A stretch of DNA of 64,000 nt. It comes from Pteria penguin. Taxonomy: Eukaryota; Mollusca; Bivalvia; Pterioida; Pteriidae. Location: positions 31,733,096 to 31,797,095 of the forward strand of contig CM068582.1 in NCBI GenBank assembly GCA_035048485.1. The letters are read 5' to 3'. Of this stretch, positions 1 through 44,038 are shown piece after piece; the stretch's first letter is position 1, and the number at the start of each line of letters is the position of its first letter. Both the position numbers and the translations under genes were made by a program. The notes beneath the pieces are model-generated. The model saw nothing but the letters and a program-made list of their open reading frames with translations. It had not been told where the DNA came from and did no database searches.

Positions 1-2039
1 CCATGTAATATTATATTGTAGTCAACGTAAAAATGAGAGTTTGATACATTTTATTCAACGTTTGTCTATGATTTTAAATAAATCAAGGAAATCGGACGAG
101 CGTCTTTCGGACTAGAACCAAAGATTCACTGATGCTGATTGCAGTAGTTATTAAAAATTTGATTTAAGAACTTGTGGTGACATCAAAGGACACACATTTA
201 GAAACAGAATGAATCTCCACATCCGGGAAAGTATCAAACGGTTAATGTAAAAAGTTAATAAAAAGTAGCAGGTCAATAAAGCATTGAAATGAAGTTACTA
301 TTCGGTCTTGAAAGCCACCACTCCATTTAAAATAGTATGCACTAATGACGAAAACAAATGTATAAAAAATGCATATGATGATAGATGAAAAGCGTTCGAT
401 TAAAGTAGATCAAACTGCAGTGTATTCAGTGTATAAAATAACGACATCAGAAATGTTTCATAAGGAAAGTCAAATTCAAATCATTATTTAGAATTTAAAT
501 TAAGAGGAATTTTTAAAAGATATCTAGCATAAAACAAATAAAATGATAACAACATAAACATGTGACGTCAACGAGGACTGGCCATGCTCCATTTCTTATG
601 ATGCCATTTGAGTTCCAAAGTTTGCAGGAGTCACGATTAACAACCACAGGGACTATCAATATCTTCACTCCACCGATGGCACCTAGAAATGCCCAATCAT
701 TGACTTATAACCGCAGTTAGCATGAGTTCAAAGATACAAAGAGTTCAAATTGCTCAATAAATGGTGAACAGTGGTATGACAGATAGTATCGTATGAACGA
801 AATATGGTTTTGAGCAGCTTTGGTAAGCATTTAGCTGTTATTTGCACATTTATGACTAAAACCGTAAGAAAAAATCTAACTGATATACATGTATCAAATC
901 GCAATTCAGTTCTTTGTTTCTCATCAGTATTTAATATTTCAGTATTTTATGTACCTACATGAAGAACTTTCAATGGGTATTCTTACCTTATTATTAAAAA
1001 AAAAACCTTTGGTGTGATTGTTGCAAACTACCAATCTTCTTTAATGATCAGTGGCATCTTTAATATAACGGTTAGAGTACTACAAATACGCATTGTGCTT
1101 GAGACATATTTGTTCGAATCAATGACAGCAACATAACTGTAGCTGCCTAGTCCAATGTTAAGGTAATAATACACGCAACTGCAGTTAGACCTCACTTAAA
1201 GGCATTTAGTTATATGATCATTTTAAATAAAGTAACCTCGATATACTGCTATCAATTAGTAACCTTTAGTAACCTTTTTCTATGACAAACGTGACGATTT
1301 CAATTTTATTATTACCAGCTTCCCTTTTCTGAGTAGCAACATACATTCCTCTCCCGCATATGGCGTCTTCATTTCACAACTTATATGCTATGCCAGAGCA
1401 TGCTCTTAATACGAAACTTTCGTCCTGAGAGCGAGGATTCTTGCCACGAAACTACTCTCACAAGGATATATTGATGAACGTTCGAAATTGTCATTGAGGA
1501 AGTTCTATGGTCGTTATAGGGATCTATTGCAATCTATTATTTGACTTCGTGTTCCTGTCTCCTTCGTATGTTCATGAGTGTATATTTATGTATTTACCTC
1601 CTCGATTTAAAAGGTTATTGCAGGACTTTTGCGACGGGTGGGACCCTTACTCCTCCTGGGCACCTGGTCTCACCTCGATTTTATTGGGGTTCGCATTTAT
1701 CTGAATATGACACTAAACACGATATTGTCACCTTTATTCCATGGACTATGAGATATGGTTTACCCTTCGTTTTGTACTTATAAGAGTCAAATTCACATGG
1801 TCCTTATGACAAAATAAAGAGTGAAAATACCCTCTCACAAAATTCCAATTTCATCAACAGCTGACATTTTTACCGAATAATTGTAAACCAAATAACATAA
1901 TAAAATTCTCATCTCCCGGAAATTTATTGCAACACAAGTTAAGGCTCCATTTCCAGTCACAGAGAAAAAGAAATAAACTTTTTATATAGGGAGCTTGGAA
2001 AAAGGGAAAAACCATAAGAACATTACAAAAATTTTTGAT
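1..2039. other. Intergenic DNA, no gene seen
   Basis: AT-rich sequence without a convincing exon. The ORFs that exist (for example at 1507-1704 and 1541-1783) overlap in different frames and match nothing I know. Around 1617-1715 the minus strand carries a copy of a short dispersed repeat recognised by the core GGTGCCCGGGAGGAGT, also seen at 8330-8480 and, weakly, 45230-45300. Confidence 0.6.
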
Positions 2040-3800
2040 TAAAATGCAGATGCGATGCTGACTTTGGACAATCAGTGGATATGACAGTGGTCAATCAATT
2101 GGTGTGTTTAGCTGGTTTACGGAACCACTTTTCTACTCACCACAAAAGCAGTATAAACAAAGGATACACATTTAAAAATCTTTAAATAAATCTTCATACA
2201 GAGAATAGAGCTCAGACCCTTCATCCGTAGGATCCCGACTAACAGTTAAAGGGACAAGGTTCAGACCATGACTCTTTTGAAAATAGTTTCAACAAGGCCC
2301 GTCATATATTCCCTGCCGCCGTGTTAGTCAGCGTGAAATATTCAAGTAATAGACTGTAGAAGGGTCAAAGAAAAAAGAGGAGTTACCGGCTCAGTTATGT
2401 GGCAGAAGTCACCATGGAGCTATACAATACATGAATATAAATGATATAATAGAACATTTAACACATTACAAAAATATTTGATTGTAGTGCAATTACGATA
2501 CCGACTTAGGACGGTCATTTAATTTGACAAAAGCCAAACAAATGGTGTGGTTAACCGGTTTACGGGCCCACCGATTATTAGTCTCTAGGTCATATTGTCG
2601 ATGACGAATTGACCAAATAAAATTGTCAGAACCTTTGACTTTCCTAAGTTTCTACACATAATCAATGTAAAAATTGGAAGGAAAATTCCATTGGGTACAT
2701 GTTGTTGAGAAGTAACAAGTTTGGTAAAATTTCTGAATAAGACCTAAAACAATTTCCAGAGAAGTTTATTATACTTGTAACCCTGAGTTAAAAGTTTCAA
2801 AGAGATTTGTAAATGTTTTTGTCCAAAACGTTAGTTCAGGCTCTGCCAAATTGCACCAAATTGGATACAAACATACCATATGATGGGAATCTAGGGACAT
2901 CACCAACCAATTAAGGGAAATGTACAATAGGTAATAAAAAATCGACACGCTATCGGTAATATTTATATGAAATTTATTATTAAATATCTCAATGTTTAGA
3001 TCCAAAAAATGTCTCTGTATCACAAATATTGGTTTTATGTAATTGAAGTTCAGATGGGTATATGTTAGTAATATATCTCTTAAACTCAGGGTTATCGAGA
3101 ACTAAGATGTCGTCAAGATACCTAGAGGTATCATTGAACATATCAATAAGATCAACACGTTAAGATTTTTAATAGAATGCATAAAGTCCTGTTAATATCA
3201 ATGTAGAAACAAATCTGCTGTAAGAGGTGGACAGTTAGTACCAATAGGAATCCCAACTATCTGCTGATAAATCATGCCATTACATTAATATTATCCATCA
3301 AAAACTGATGGCCTTATATTATTCAGCGCAAGTCCAGTATTTATATGAAGTGTATTGTTTGTTGGAAAAAAAACTAACTTATTCGAAGTACAGAGGCATG
3401 TTTAGGTAACTCCTCTTTTTTCTTTCAATAAAATACCAGCTTATAGGAAAGAACAACTTCGTTTTGGTTAAATCCTGTGGTGAAGATGTATACAATATAG
3501 AAAAATCAAATGTAGAGAGTTTTAATGGACCAAAAGTAATTGTGGTTGCTATTCTGAAATGCGAGATTATAGTATTTGATAGTATAATTTATGTAGTTAG
3601 AGAGCAGACGTAATATTTTTAGAAAATACAGTACAATTACTATGACTGGAATAAGATATAACACGTGGTATATATGGAATTTTATAACGGATAGTTTAGT
3701 TGGAATATCATATTTATTAATGGTATGGTATTATTATACAAGATGTTATCTTTCGACGAAGAGTTGCAACATATTTGCTTATAGAGTTTAATTCAGTTTA
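2040..3800 (-). pseudogene. Decayed retroelement reverse transcriptase
   Basis: Minus-strand relic read across several frames. In order from high to low coordinate it shows a palm A-like segment (STFDFSILYT, about 3520), an RT B-like segment (GMIYQQIVGIPIGTNC, about 3270-3230), the catalytic YLDD box inside SRYLDDILVLDNPEF (YLDD codons at 3109-3120), then C-terminal pieces (IYPSELQLHKT and IVNFP-like stretches). Stops and frameshifts interrupt every frame, so it is dead. The family is a class of invertebrate RT proteins with the IPxGTNCxPL signature. I cannot separate Penelope-like from non-LTR origin by eye. The 3' end (2040-2600) holds two copies of a segment that recurs in the opposite orientation at 8.9-12.2 kb. 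Confidence 0.75.
2370..2600 (-). repeat. Retroelement 3' segment, dispersed repeat
   Basis: The segment carries GATACCGACTTAGGACGGTC and GGTTTACGGGCCCACC. Read on the minus strand it nearly matches the plus-strand copy at 9230-9440, including the following ATGGTGATTTCTGCCACATA stretch. A more diverged duplicate lies at 2030-2160. Its position just after the RT relic suggests the 3' portion of that element. Confidence 0.7.
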
Positions 3801-4854
3801 AAGATTGCCACTGTAGTATCGTTTTCAAACAAAGACGATGTTATGAACTGCTTTGTCAGCGAGTACAGCTGCTTGAATGAATGTGAATAAGGGGTAAAAG
3901 TGGAGTGCGTTAGCCTCGCGGTGAAACTCAATTTCTAAACAGGGTATTCGCGGATACCCTGTCAGTTTTTGTAAAACACTAGCATGGTAACCCTTTTGTA
4001 ATGTTTGACCTGAAAAAAACTTGCACACATTAGTTTTGAATGACATCGTCAATGACGTTACCAAGGGTTGTGTGACGTCATATAGCAAAAACTGCAGTAA
4101 ACGTGAATACCCTTGCAGTTTTTGAAACATTTAACCAATCAGAATGCATATTTCAAATAGAGTACATTAGAATGTTGCGTTAAACTATTTATCTGTTCTT
4201 AAACGGAACTTAGAAATAGTTTCTATTTCATTATTTCGTGCAATTGTGGAATTTGTTCCGTCTATCTTAAACAAAACTAACGAACTGACGTTTTATAATA
4301 TCAAAGACAGCACGTTTATCAACTCATAGTTAATATTTAATGGGGATTCAAAATCAGAACTGCTTTAGAGGGCAAAAAAACCCAACCCATGTTTAGTGAG
4401 TACATATCAGAATTGTTACCACTATATCATCACAAATGTAATATGAAAATTCACTTTTCAACTTAAAACACAGCAAGTTTATACTTATTAGAGATTTTTA
4501 CAGAAGAATTGTACAAGTTCAAGCAATACTTGAAAAGAAATCATGTGAAATAAATTAAATAACTATAATATAAAACTAACATTTTAATATGTAATAATGT
4601 CTATTGGGTGCCTTCTAGAATATCTAAGGCGCAGAATTTAAGTAAATTTTGCAAAACAAGACAAATATTCGAGACACCTTGATTGTTCATAACTCATTGA
4701 AAAGTATTGCGTTTGTCAAAGTATAACCCACTATCTGAATTATATGACAAAGAATAAAGGTAACATCAATTGTCTCAAGTTAATTATCACCTAAGACAGG
4801 TATTTTTGTGTTCAAACGAATGGCTATAGATTTACAACTGCTAGTATATATATT
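3801..4854. other. Intergenic DNA with a short palindromic stretch
   Basis: No gene seen. At 3940-3962 the sequence reads CAGGGTATTCGCGGATACCC followed by TG, an imperfect palindrome. A related GGGTATTC appears on the opposite strand near 4107. This could be the worn ends of a MITE, but I cannot fix its limits. Confidence 0.35.
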
Positions 4855-5850
<996 letters not shown>

Positions 5851-8329
5851 TTGATTATAGGAGAGGTCTTTACCATTAGATATTGTCTATATACCATGTA
5901 TATAACACATAACACATGTATATCACATGTAGTAGATTTTCTGAAACAATGTACTTTCATTTATTTTATTTATTTTTTGTTTTGTTTTGTTTTTCTTTCT
6001 CTCTTTTGTTCTTTTTTCCCGTTTTCCTCCTTTTCATTAGTTTGTTTATTTCGTTTCTGTTGTTGATGCTTGGAACAAGTTTCACGCGGAGTGTTATTAT
6101 ATTATACATGTAATTGTGATGCGATTCTGAGGGGTTTTAACGAAACCTATTTCCATTTTCATAAAACGATTACGTTCGTTTTTCAAAGGGGGGGGGGGGC
6201 TTTTTTGTATGGTCTGCATATTTCTGGGATTCCTGGCGGTTGTTAAATAGTCGACAATCTGGATCTCTCTCTCAAAAAAAAAAAAAGAATTCAGGAATCC
6301 ATCAATATCCAGCACGGTGCCTTATCGTGATGGACACAATGAGATATTACTAGCTAACCCAGTAGTTGACGGAAATTTGTAATATTTAATTTCTCATATA
6401 AATCGTATTTGAAAATTGACGACCTTGTCAGCTGACTCTACTGACATACAATGTATTTATCTTGGATATTATGGACGTTTAAGATACCGTAGGTATGACT
6501 TTTCTTTTAGCGGGATATATGTAATGTTGAGAAACTTTGCCTTTTAATACTTTTACATTTGTATCTACAATTTAAGCCCCGTCCCTTTTTTCAAAGGTAT
6601 TTAATTTAGTGTATTTTTCCAATTTTATATAGTGGGAAAATGTTGAAGAGTGTAAAACACAAAATATTCACGTCATGTGTATTGTACTGTACGTTTTAAT
6701 GGGAAAAGAAACATTTTCACAATATACATTCTCACCAGATTGATCAAACATCATAATCTTAACAGTGCATCAAAGCATGCTAATTATCAGGGAATCTGAT
6801 CCGGTGTGGAGATAGCGGAGTTCGTATTTTTTTGTATCATGGGCTTTGATAGGATAAAATTATCGAATGAATCTATAAATAACCATTAATATTCGTATTT
6901 CTATGTATGATGGGCTCTGATAGGATAAGATTATCAAATAAATCTATAAATAAACATTAATACTGCAGTAGAGTCATGAATTTTATTATTAACTCCGAAT
7001 ATAACATTTTTATGATCTGGCTAAATCCGTTTCATTTGAAATTTAATGTGTAGATGCAGAGGAGGGGGTGTTGAGCAGCTTCCAGCAAGATTTCTTCTTA
7101 ATCATTCTTATATCTGGTTTACAAAAAGCTTAGTTATTGAAACTTGGGTAATTCTTGTTGAAACTACAGAAGTTTTTTCATTGAATCCTCTTGGAACAGG
7201 AAATAAGATTTCATTCTATTTTTGGCACTTAATAAAGCCACATCTACATCTTTCTTTCTGCATGACTTCTATTTGCATTTGATGTATTTGATATTGGTAG
7301 GTCAAACTAAAATCTTTTAAATTTATCAGAAGAAATGGATGGAACATGATATCTAATATGTCTGCTTTGTGAGAAGTCGATAAAATATGTGTGAATGATT
7401 ATTGTAGAAGTGATTTTAGATAAATTGTTATACATGTACATGTACAGTATTATCATTTCATAAAGTGTTTACAGATTGTTATGACCATATATAGAAGCCT
7501 TCTATAAGAATATTGATTTCGGAGAAAAAATAGAAAAGCAATTACCGTATAGTTAAAGATAATGAAGTGAAAAGCCTACGAGTAAGAACCACTTATCACT
7601 CTTGATGCGTGTGAAAACTAGCTATGTAAAAACGGTATAATTCCATTAGTGTATTTGTTAAACTTTGACCAGAATCGATGTGATGCTGTGAAGTTGACCG
7701 ATACTATACTGCGCATTCCATGTTATCAGTGTTCACTTTTGGCATCTGTTAGTTTCATTGAATGTATACATGCATCTTTCATGGCGAAAAGGGGACATCA
7801 TTCATTCTTATCATCGATGTAATATGTTGTCCCAAGGAAAAATATAATGAAACTTGGACGGAAATTAAAAGAAAAACAGGAAATATGTAGAGATTTGCTT
7901 CGATCTCCGATTTTTATGATAGATAACTCTTTGCCATCTCATGCACTGATACACTTAATTTATACTATCTAGTTACTGATTTGCGGATCCCAATACTTGA
8001 AAAGATTCGCATTTTAATTTCTCATGCTTGTGTATCTATTCGATTGTGAAGTAAGCAAATGAGGGTGAGTAACAATCAAATAAAGAACAACGGTCAATAA
8101 ATTTCAAGTTGAGAGGTCATGATTATATATTTATAGTTAAATGAAATGGAGTAAAATGTTAATACGATAATATATAAATTTATATCAACATGAACCAACG
8201 GTGTTCTTTTCGTCTGAAAACAAGCTAAGCTCCCCATTGCCATATTATTCAGATTGGACCGCTCAAGGAAAAGTCTACAGAAGACTGTCGCGCGAAAGAC
8301 GTTAATGTAAAATACGAAAGTAACTGGTG
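5851..8329. other. Intergenic DNA, no gene seen
   Basis: Contains T-rich stretches (5945-6060), short homopolymers (poly-G 6188-6199, poly-A 6273-6286) and a pair of near-identical ~75-bp direct repeats around 6830-6880 and 6900-6960 (GGGCTYTGATAGGATAARATTATC). The ORF at 7046-7282 matches no family I know. Confidence 0.5.
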
Positions 8330-8480
8330 TCACGTGACTATGGCACTAACACCAATGTAACACAGTGGACATTCATGGACCCCTGAAATTCAGAGGTGAG
8401 ACAGGTGCCCGGGAGGAGTGAACGTCTCCTGTTTGGCTAGCCACATCCGCCGTGAATGCCCTTAAATACAGTCGAAACAA
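8330..8480 (+). repeat. Short dispersed repeat (GGTGCCCGGGAGGAGT family)
   Basis: Core GACAGGTGCCCGGGAGGAGT followed by GAACGTCTCCTGTTTGGCTA and CACATCCGCCGTGA. The reverse complement of the same core is at 1617-1715 and a degraded partner is near 45230-45300. No terminal repeats or coding content were seen. Confidence 0.55.
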
Positions 8481-8639
8481 ATATAATTCAGCACTGTATG
8501 TATATATGTGAACAAACTCTGTGTAAAAAATGCCACAGCCACACAACATCAGGAAAAAGGGTATATTAACACTTAAGTCAAAACTTTTGCGGGAAAAAAT
8601 ATACTATTATCAACTTAGTGCACCGGAAAACAAAGACAG

Positions 8640-9500
8640 TATTTACTTTTGATTTCCAAGATTTTGGCATTGAACCTTACCGAAGAGGCATAAGTTGTAA
8701 AAAGGTTTGTCGAAATGTACATATATCTGATATTTAATCTAACCACTTGTCGATAAGACTGCCGGGTGAACTTAAAGTTCCCGAGTGCATTCACATATCC
8801 AGTTTAGTGCTCTTATAATGAACAGAAACATTTACTTCCAATTCACTGTGACAAAAATATATAGATTATTTTAGAATAACTCCCTCCTTAGACTGGTTTT
8901 TTCAAATGGTGGTTTTTGATTATACTGCTTTTGTGGTGAGTGGAAAGAAGATCTCGTAAACCAGTTAGCCATACCAAATTGATTGATTAATGTCATATAA
9001 CTTGACCGTCCTAAGTCGGTATCGCAAATGCATTTTAATTAAAAGGTATTGTGATTTTCTTATTTATCTTTATTTTTACATCTTTTTTATTATTAACAGT
9101 GCATTGCATTATGTGTCTTACAATACCTTTTTATGACCACTCAATATGCGATACATGTTGACCCTTGTTCTTTACATGGAGGATTATTTATAAATTTTTA
9201 AATGTACGTCCTTTGATTGCTGTTACGGTGAGTGGGAAGGTGGGCCCGTAAACCGGTAAACCACACCATTTGCTTGGCTTTTGTCAAATTAAATGACCGT
9301 CCTAAGTCGGTATCGTAATTGCACAACAATCAAATATTTTTGTAATGTGTTATATGTGCTAGTATATTATTTATATTCATGTATTGTATAGCTCCATGGT
9401 GATTTCTGCCACATAACTGAGCCAGTAACTCCTCTTATTTCTTGCAGTGGTGAATTCTGTCATACGATTGAGTCAGATGTTTTAATGTTTTCCTCCAGCA
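8640..9500 (+). repeat. Retroelement-derived repeat cluster
   Basis: Starts with a diverged copy of the CCGAAGAGGCATAAG module and the GTTCCCGAG segment. It then has two copies of the retroelement 3' segment: GTGGTGAGTGGAAAGAAGAT...GACCGTCCTAAGTCGGTATC at 8935-9030, and GTGAGTGGGAAGGTGGGCCC...GACCGTCCTAAGTCGGTATC at 9230-9320. The second continues to GTAACTCCTCTTATTTCTTGC at 9440. Orientation is opposite to the RT relic at 2-3.8 kb. Confidence 0.7.
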
Positions 9501-11210
9501 ATTTTTAGTAATTCGGTAGTTTGTTCTTCAAATATTTATACTTTAGATTTTCAGAGTTTCCGCCTAGAGCATCACTGAAGTATATAGAGTACATATGAGT
9601 CAATATCCTTAATTTTTGAAATACTTAAAAAATCTTATTATAGTAGGATTTAGAGTATATATTTCGTGTCATTACAGAAACACTGAAAATGGGTTATTGA
9701 TTCTCCTGGGAACTAACATTACACCAATCTGTATAATACGATCACTTTGTGCTTTCGTGTGAAGTGATTTATGAAATTAGAAAGTTTTCCACAGGAATGT
9801 CATTTATAGAAATTTTCACTTCATTGTAATCTGAGCATGAAACTATTTCCCCTTATCTTTAAAATTGAAGATATATTTCTAAAAAGTTTTTGGACATTTT
9901 AAGCCTACTTTCAATCAATATTGTAATTACTTAAATGTTTTAAAGCAATGAATAAGCTTAAACCGTTTGCGCATTACCATTAAAAGAGAGGAACCGCAGA
10001 TGCCAAACATAAAAATGACTGCAAATCATTTCCAAACAAAGACAATGAATACAAATCTAAGTTTAGCAAAACAGTCAATAATACGGAAATAACTACAGAG
10101 GGAGGACGGCATTGAGTTCGAACATATATATTATATGAAAACATTTAACTATGGATGAACTCGTAATTTAATGGTATAAATGAAATTCATTTTATGATGA
10201 TTGTTGCGTATTCAATGATTCTATTTGGTTTACTGTCCATTAACGGATGTTTACATGATTGGTATCTTTCTTCAAACCTACACTGATATTCATTCATGAA
10301 TCAATGTATGATGATATAAACTTCCTTGAAATTTGGAAACCATAAACTGATGCTCACATATTGCAAACATTTGACAATGTGCTTGTTTACGTAAATTACA
10401 CTGGCGAAATTCCATGACAATAGCTGAATTTTCTAACAGAAAAACGTCATTTTACGTACAAGTATCCTTATAAATACTAAATTATGATCGTTTCATTTTT
10501 CCCATTTTACAAAATTAAAATTAGAAGAAAGAAAATAATGTACTATTTATGTTATATGTAGCATTTATTGTCACATGCCAGTGTTAACTTCAACATCCTA
10601 TGTGAAGACATAAATTGACAAATTGACAGTGTGTAAACTGCTTTAGATTAGGTTAGACTTTAGAAGTGGATTCTGATAATTGTTGTACGTTCAGTTCAAT
10701 ACTCTACTATTTTGTGGTGTTCTTTTATGTATGATAGTGTGTGCGTGGGTTTTTTTTTCAGATTTTTACATTATTAACAGTACATTTCCGTGGTGACGTC
10801 TGTCATACGGCCGAGTCAGATGCTCCTTTTCTATTAGGTTATTGTCTATTTCTGCCAATATATCATCTTGTACTGCAAGAATATTTTGTTTGCAGATTTA
10901 TGGGATTTGAGGTATATTTTTGTCTGAAACATAATTCATTTGTAAAACTGGCAACAACTTCAACTTCTCTATAAGACGTCGTTTCTGTAGTTTAACAGGA
11001 AATTATTAGCGCTCTTTTTTCTAGTTATTACATGTATAATACTTCGGGTCTTTTGAAAATCTCCTGATTGTTGATTACCTATAACGAAACGAGTAAATAA
11101 CGTGTTGACATAACAAATATCACTATATCAATAATGAAACACCTTATCACCTTACATCCGGGTAAAGTTGATTGATAAACACACACTCATTATTGTCATC
11201 AAAGTCCATA
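9501..11210. other. Intergenic DNA upstream of the TRPC promoter
   Basis: No gene seen. A short segment at 10755-10850 (TCCGTGGTGACGTCTGTCAT, then GAGTCAGATGCTCCTTT) resembles the 9420-9480 part of the dispersed retroelement segment. The ORF at 10741-10974 overlaps this and is probably accidental. Confidence 0.5.
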
Positions 11211-11212
11211 AC

Positions 11213-11226
11213 GTTACCATAGCGAC
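11213..11226 (+). promoter_or_regulatory. Candidate X-box (RFX site)
   Basis: GTTACCATAGCGAC matches the X-box half-site layout GTNRCC-N2-RGYAAC except for one base in the second half. It lies about 60-75 bp upstream of the inferred start of transcription. RFX factors control ciliary and sensory genes in animals. A single motif of this length can occur by chance, so this is a suggestion only. Confidence 0.3.
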
Positions 11227-11252
11227 ATACCATGTAGATGATCCCTTGCCGG

Positions 11253-11260
11253 TATAAAAA
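11253..11260 (+). promoter_or_regulatory. Candidate TATA box of the TRPC gene
   Basis: TATAAAAA in the context GCCGGTATAAAAATG, followed 35 bp later by TCAGT at 11286-11290, a good initiator sequence. The next strong donor (AAAG|GTAAGA) ends an exon at 11417. TATA, initiator and donor in the right order and spacing make a plausible core promoter. No transcript evidence is available. Confidence 0.4.
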
Positions 11261-11287
11261 TGACAAGGTAAGATGCAAATAGAGTTC

Positions 11288-11417
11288 AGTATAACAGAAG
11301 GTTATTGCACTTGCAGTACGCTATTTAACATTGTAATATTATCTATGTTTTGCCGATGTTATACTTAATTTTGGGAGAGTATATATTGGATACTTGCTTA
11401 CTTTGCTGTACTTAAAG
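11288..11417 (+). other. Candidate noncoding first exon (5' UTR) of the TRPC gene
   Basis: Begins at the inferred initiator and ends at the consensus donor AAAG|GTAAGA. Joined to the acceptor at 14170 it places an in-frame stop (TAA 11366-11368) upstream of the ATG at 14199 with no ATG between, which would make that ATG the true start. The exon holds two short upstream ORFs: an ATG at 11345 (7 codons) and an ATG at 11356 (19 codons), both closed before the splice site. These could damp translation. Confidence 0.4.
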
Positions 11418-14169
11418 GTAAGAAATCTTGAAAAAAAAAGGTTTGATTATGTTTTGCTTATATTCAGCCAATTTTGTAGTACTTGCAATACAGTTGTAGA
11501 CAGAGCGTTGATTTCTATGATTTGGCAATCATTATTTATTGGTAGGAAAACAGAGCACTCTGGACAAAGATAACCAGCATATACAAGCATAGATAAGCAT
11601 ATATATCCACCTTCCCCATTCAACACTTGAAATTGAGTTTTGATGTTTTATTTCATTTATATTTATATACCTCATTTCAATTTAGACATAACAGAAATTT
11701 GAGATTACATTCACTATATTCCCTTTAATGCAATATTCTGCATTTTCACAGACTTTAACAAATCCACATGTATACGTTCATTGCGAGAATGGTTAACCAG
11801 CACGGATTTCTTCTAAGTCCTTCACACGAGCTTAATAAAGGAAGCATCCACCCCTTTTACAAATGATAATTTATAAATATGTAATTGGATTGTGCTGGTT
11901 ATCGTGAATGGGAAGATGTATCCCGAGATTGATTAATCCCACCAGTTGAATGACGATTTTAATTCAATTGACAGTCCAAAAGGTGCATTATAATCGAAAA
12001 TTTTTGTGATGTCTTTTTTTCTGCTTATTCCTGTAATCGCTGTATGCCAGTTGTGAGGTTTCTAATGCAATTGAGTCAGATGTCTTCTTTGATTTTCTTA
12101 CAATAACTGTAGTATTATCAACATTTTTATTATTATTCTACGTTGTACCAATAATTCGCAACGGCATTCGTCAGTCATACGATTGAATCGGATCAGGTTT
12201 GCTTTCCTGAATGATGTGTGGTTTTAATTTTCTAAAGCAAAGTAGATTCTGTCCTTCATTTTCATATCCATTTTCCTGCTATGACTACATCCATATATGC
12301 CATTCTAGCTATTGTATAGAACAACCCCCACCCCCTAAATTCCTGATCTACTGAGATTATTTCTCTACCTCAGTTATCGTTTCCCCACTATTTTCGTAAT
12401 ACAATCTACGATATATTCCAATCATTTATAAAGGGGAAAGTACACAAGAATTCTCATTAATAAGGACGTTATCCCAAGAGTAAGTCTAGACAAATTATTA
12501 CTCTGCAAATACCACTCATATGACTATGAATATTTGCCATTGAACTTATCGTTGCTTTGGATATACAAAGGTTGCAATTGGTCTGTGGATGATGCACTTT
12601 TCTCTGTGTATTCTTTAAATGTATGAATGAAATCTATATTTGACGACGCTTGAATAAGCACCTATTTTTCACATGACTGTTTTCACAAATATTTCATTTT
12701 CTATGTATTTGTGAAACATGACTTAGAAACGCAAAAAGCCATACATGGTTTACTTTAGTGGTAAAAAATCAGGGGTAAGTAAAATTTTGACCTTTTGCAT
12801 GGATCCAAATTCGAAAATAAAGTCTGCGAATAAAAAAGTTTTATAATTCTTCCGCTATCTCACTCTAATTTTTAATACATTGTATCTTATCAGCATATTT
12901 CAAAGGAGAAGTCCTAATAAGATCATAAATAAAAACTCTCTTTCTAAATTTGTAATTCAAAACTTTGTTGAATAGGTACTAAGACCAAATATTAAGTGAG
13001 TTGAAAAGTTTCGAAATGACTCCTCCATTTATTTTTTCGATGGTCAGTGGTCTTCTCAATTTTAAGTCTAAAGGAATAAGTCAACAGTACATAATTCTAA
13101 ATCTTGTATCTGTCAATCTCCGGATATTTGACTTCGATTCTGTATTATTTAATATTCAACATGGTAGTCGTCGCAGTCGTCATGCCTTATTGACGACGGC
13201 GAATTTGGAATTTCCTGTTTCACGGGAGAAACAAGACTTGATTAAAATACTTTATATAATGTATTGAAGGCAAGTTTCAACGAAAAGAGCCGTGATGCTA
13301 ATTGACTTTCTTTAATATCTTGCGTAATATGTACAGTATTTTGCAGAACAGAGATTTAATTAGTTTTGTTTTCGATGTATGATAATCATATCTCGTTTCC
13401 GTTGTACGTTATATGTATAACATATTTCACTTTGGAAAATGATTCTAATAAATCTAATTTTCACATCTTATGATTTCAGTCAACTTTAAAACATAACAAT
13501 CCGACCGGCCTCAAGTAATAAGAGCCCATTATCTCCTGTTGCTATCAGCACTCAAGCTTTTCATCATGAACGTGTAAGAGAGGATACCAGAAAAAAAAAA
13601 AGAAAAAAGAAAAAGAAAACCAATTGCAACAACAATAGTCTTACCGTAGTTTACATTTGATCAGATTCTGCATGATGACCTTATTGTGCGTCATTATAAC
13701 TGTATATAAAATGTATACCTGTCGTTTGCCTTCCTACTGGTCTTTAAAAAAAAGTTTTAGTTTTTTTAAACTAGGTTAGCAAATTTTTACCTTATCTATA
13801 ATTTTGTGAAGAACTGTAAAATTTTCATTTAGTGGGTGCCTTCTTTTCAAGTATGTTCATATATTTCAATCGGCTGAAATTAATAAATGAAACTTTTGTA
13901 TCGTGCTATCAGACCTAACAATATGACAATTTATCCAACACATGTTTTAAACGGTATTATACATGTATATACAATTAAAACATGACTAAGAATTTCTCGA
14001 GGCCAAATTTAGAGAGATTTTATTTGTCTTGACTACACGGAGGCCTTATAATGCCGGTTAAATCTCATACAATACAACAAATATCTATATTGTTCATACA
14101 TGTATCTTGAGATCACAGAAATATCCAATTAGCATTTACAATATCCGAGGTATTTTTACATACTTTCAG
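11418..14169 (+). other. Inferred intron 1 of the TRPC gene
   Basis: Runs from the candidate first exon to the acceptor before the start-codon exon. Contains diverged copies of the retroelement 3' segment at about 11880-12250 (GTGAATGGGAAGATG, GAGTCAGATGTCTTC and similar) and an A-rich run at 13590-13620. No coding exon recognised; the ORF at 13001-13267 is unassigned. Confidence 0.45.
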
Positions 14170-14198
14170 GACGGCCAAGTGAAGCCGCAGAACCCAAT

Positions 14199-44038
<29,840 letters not shown>

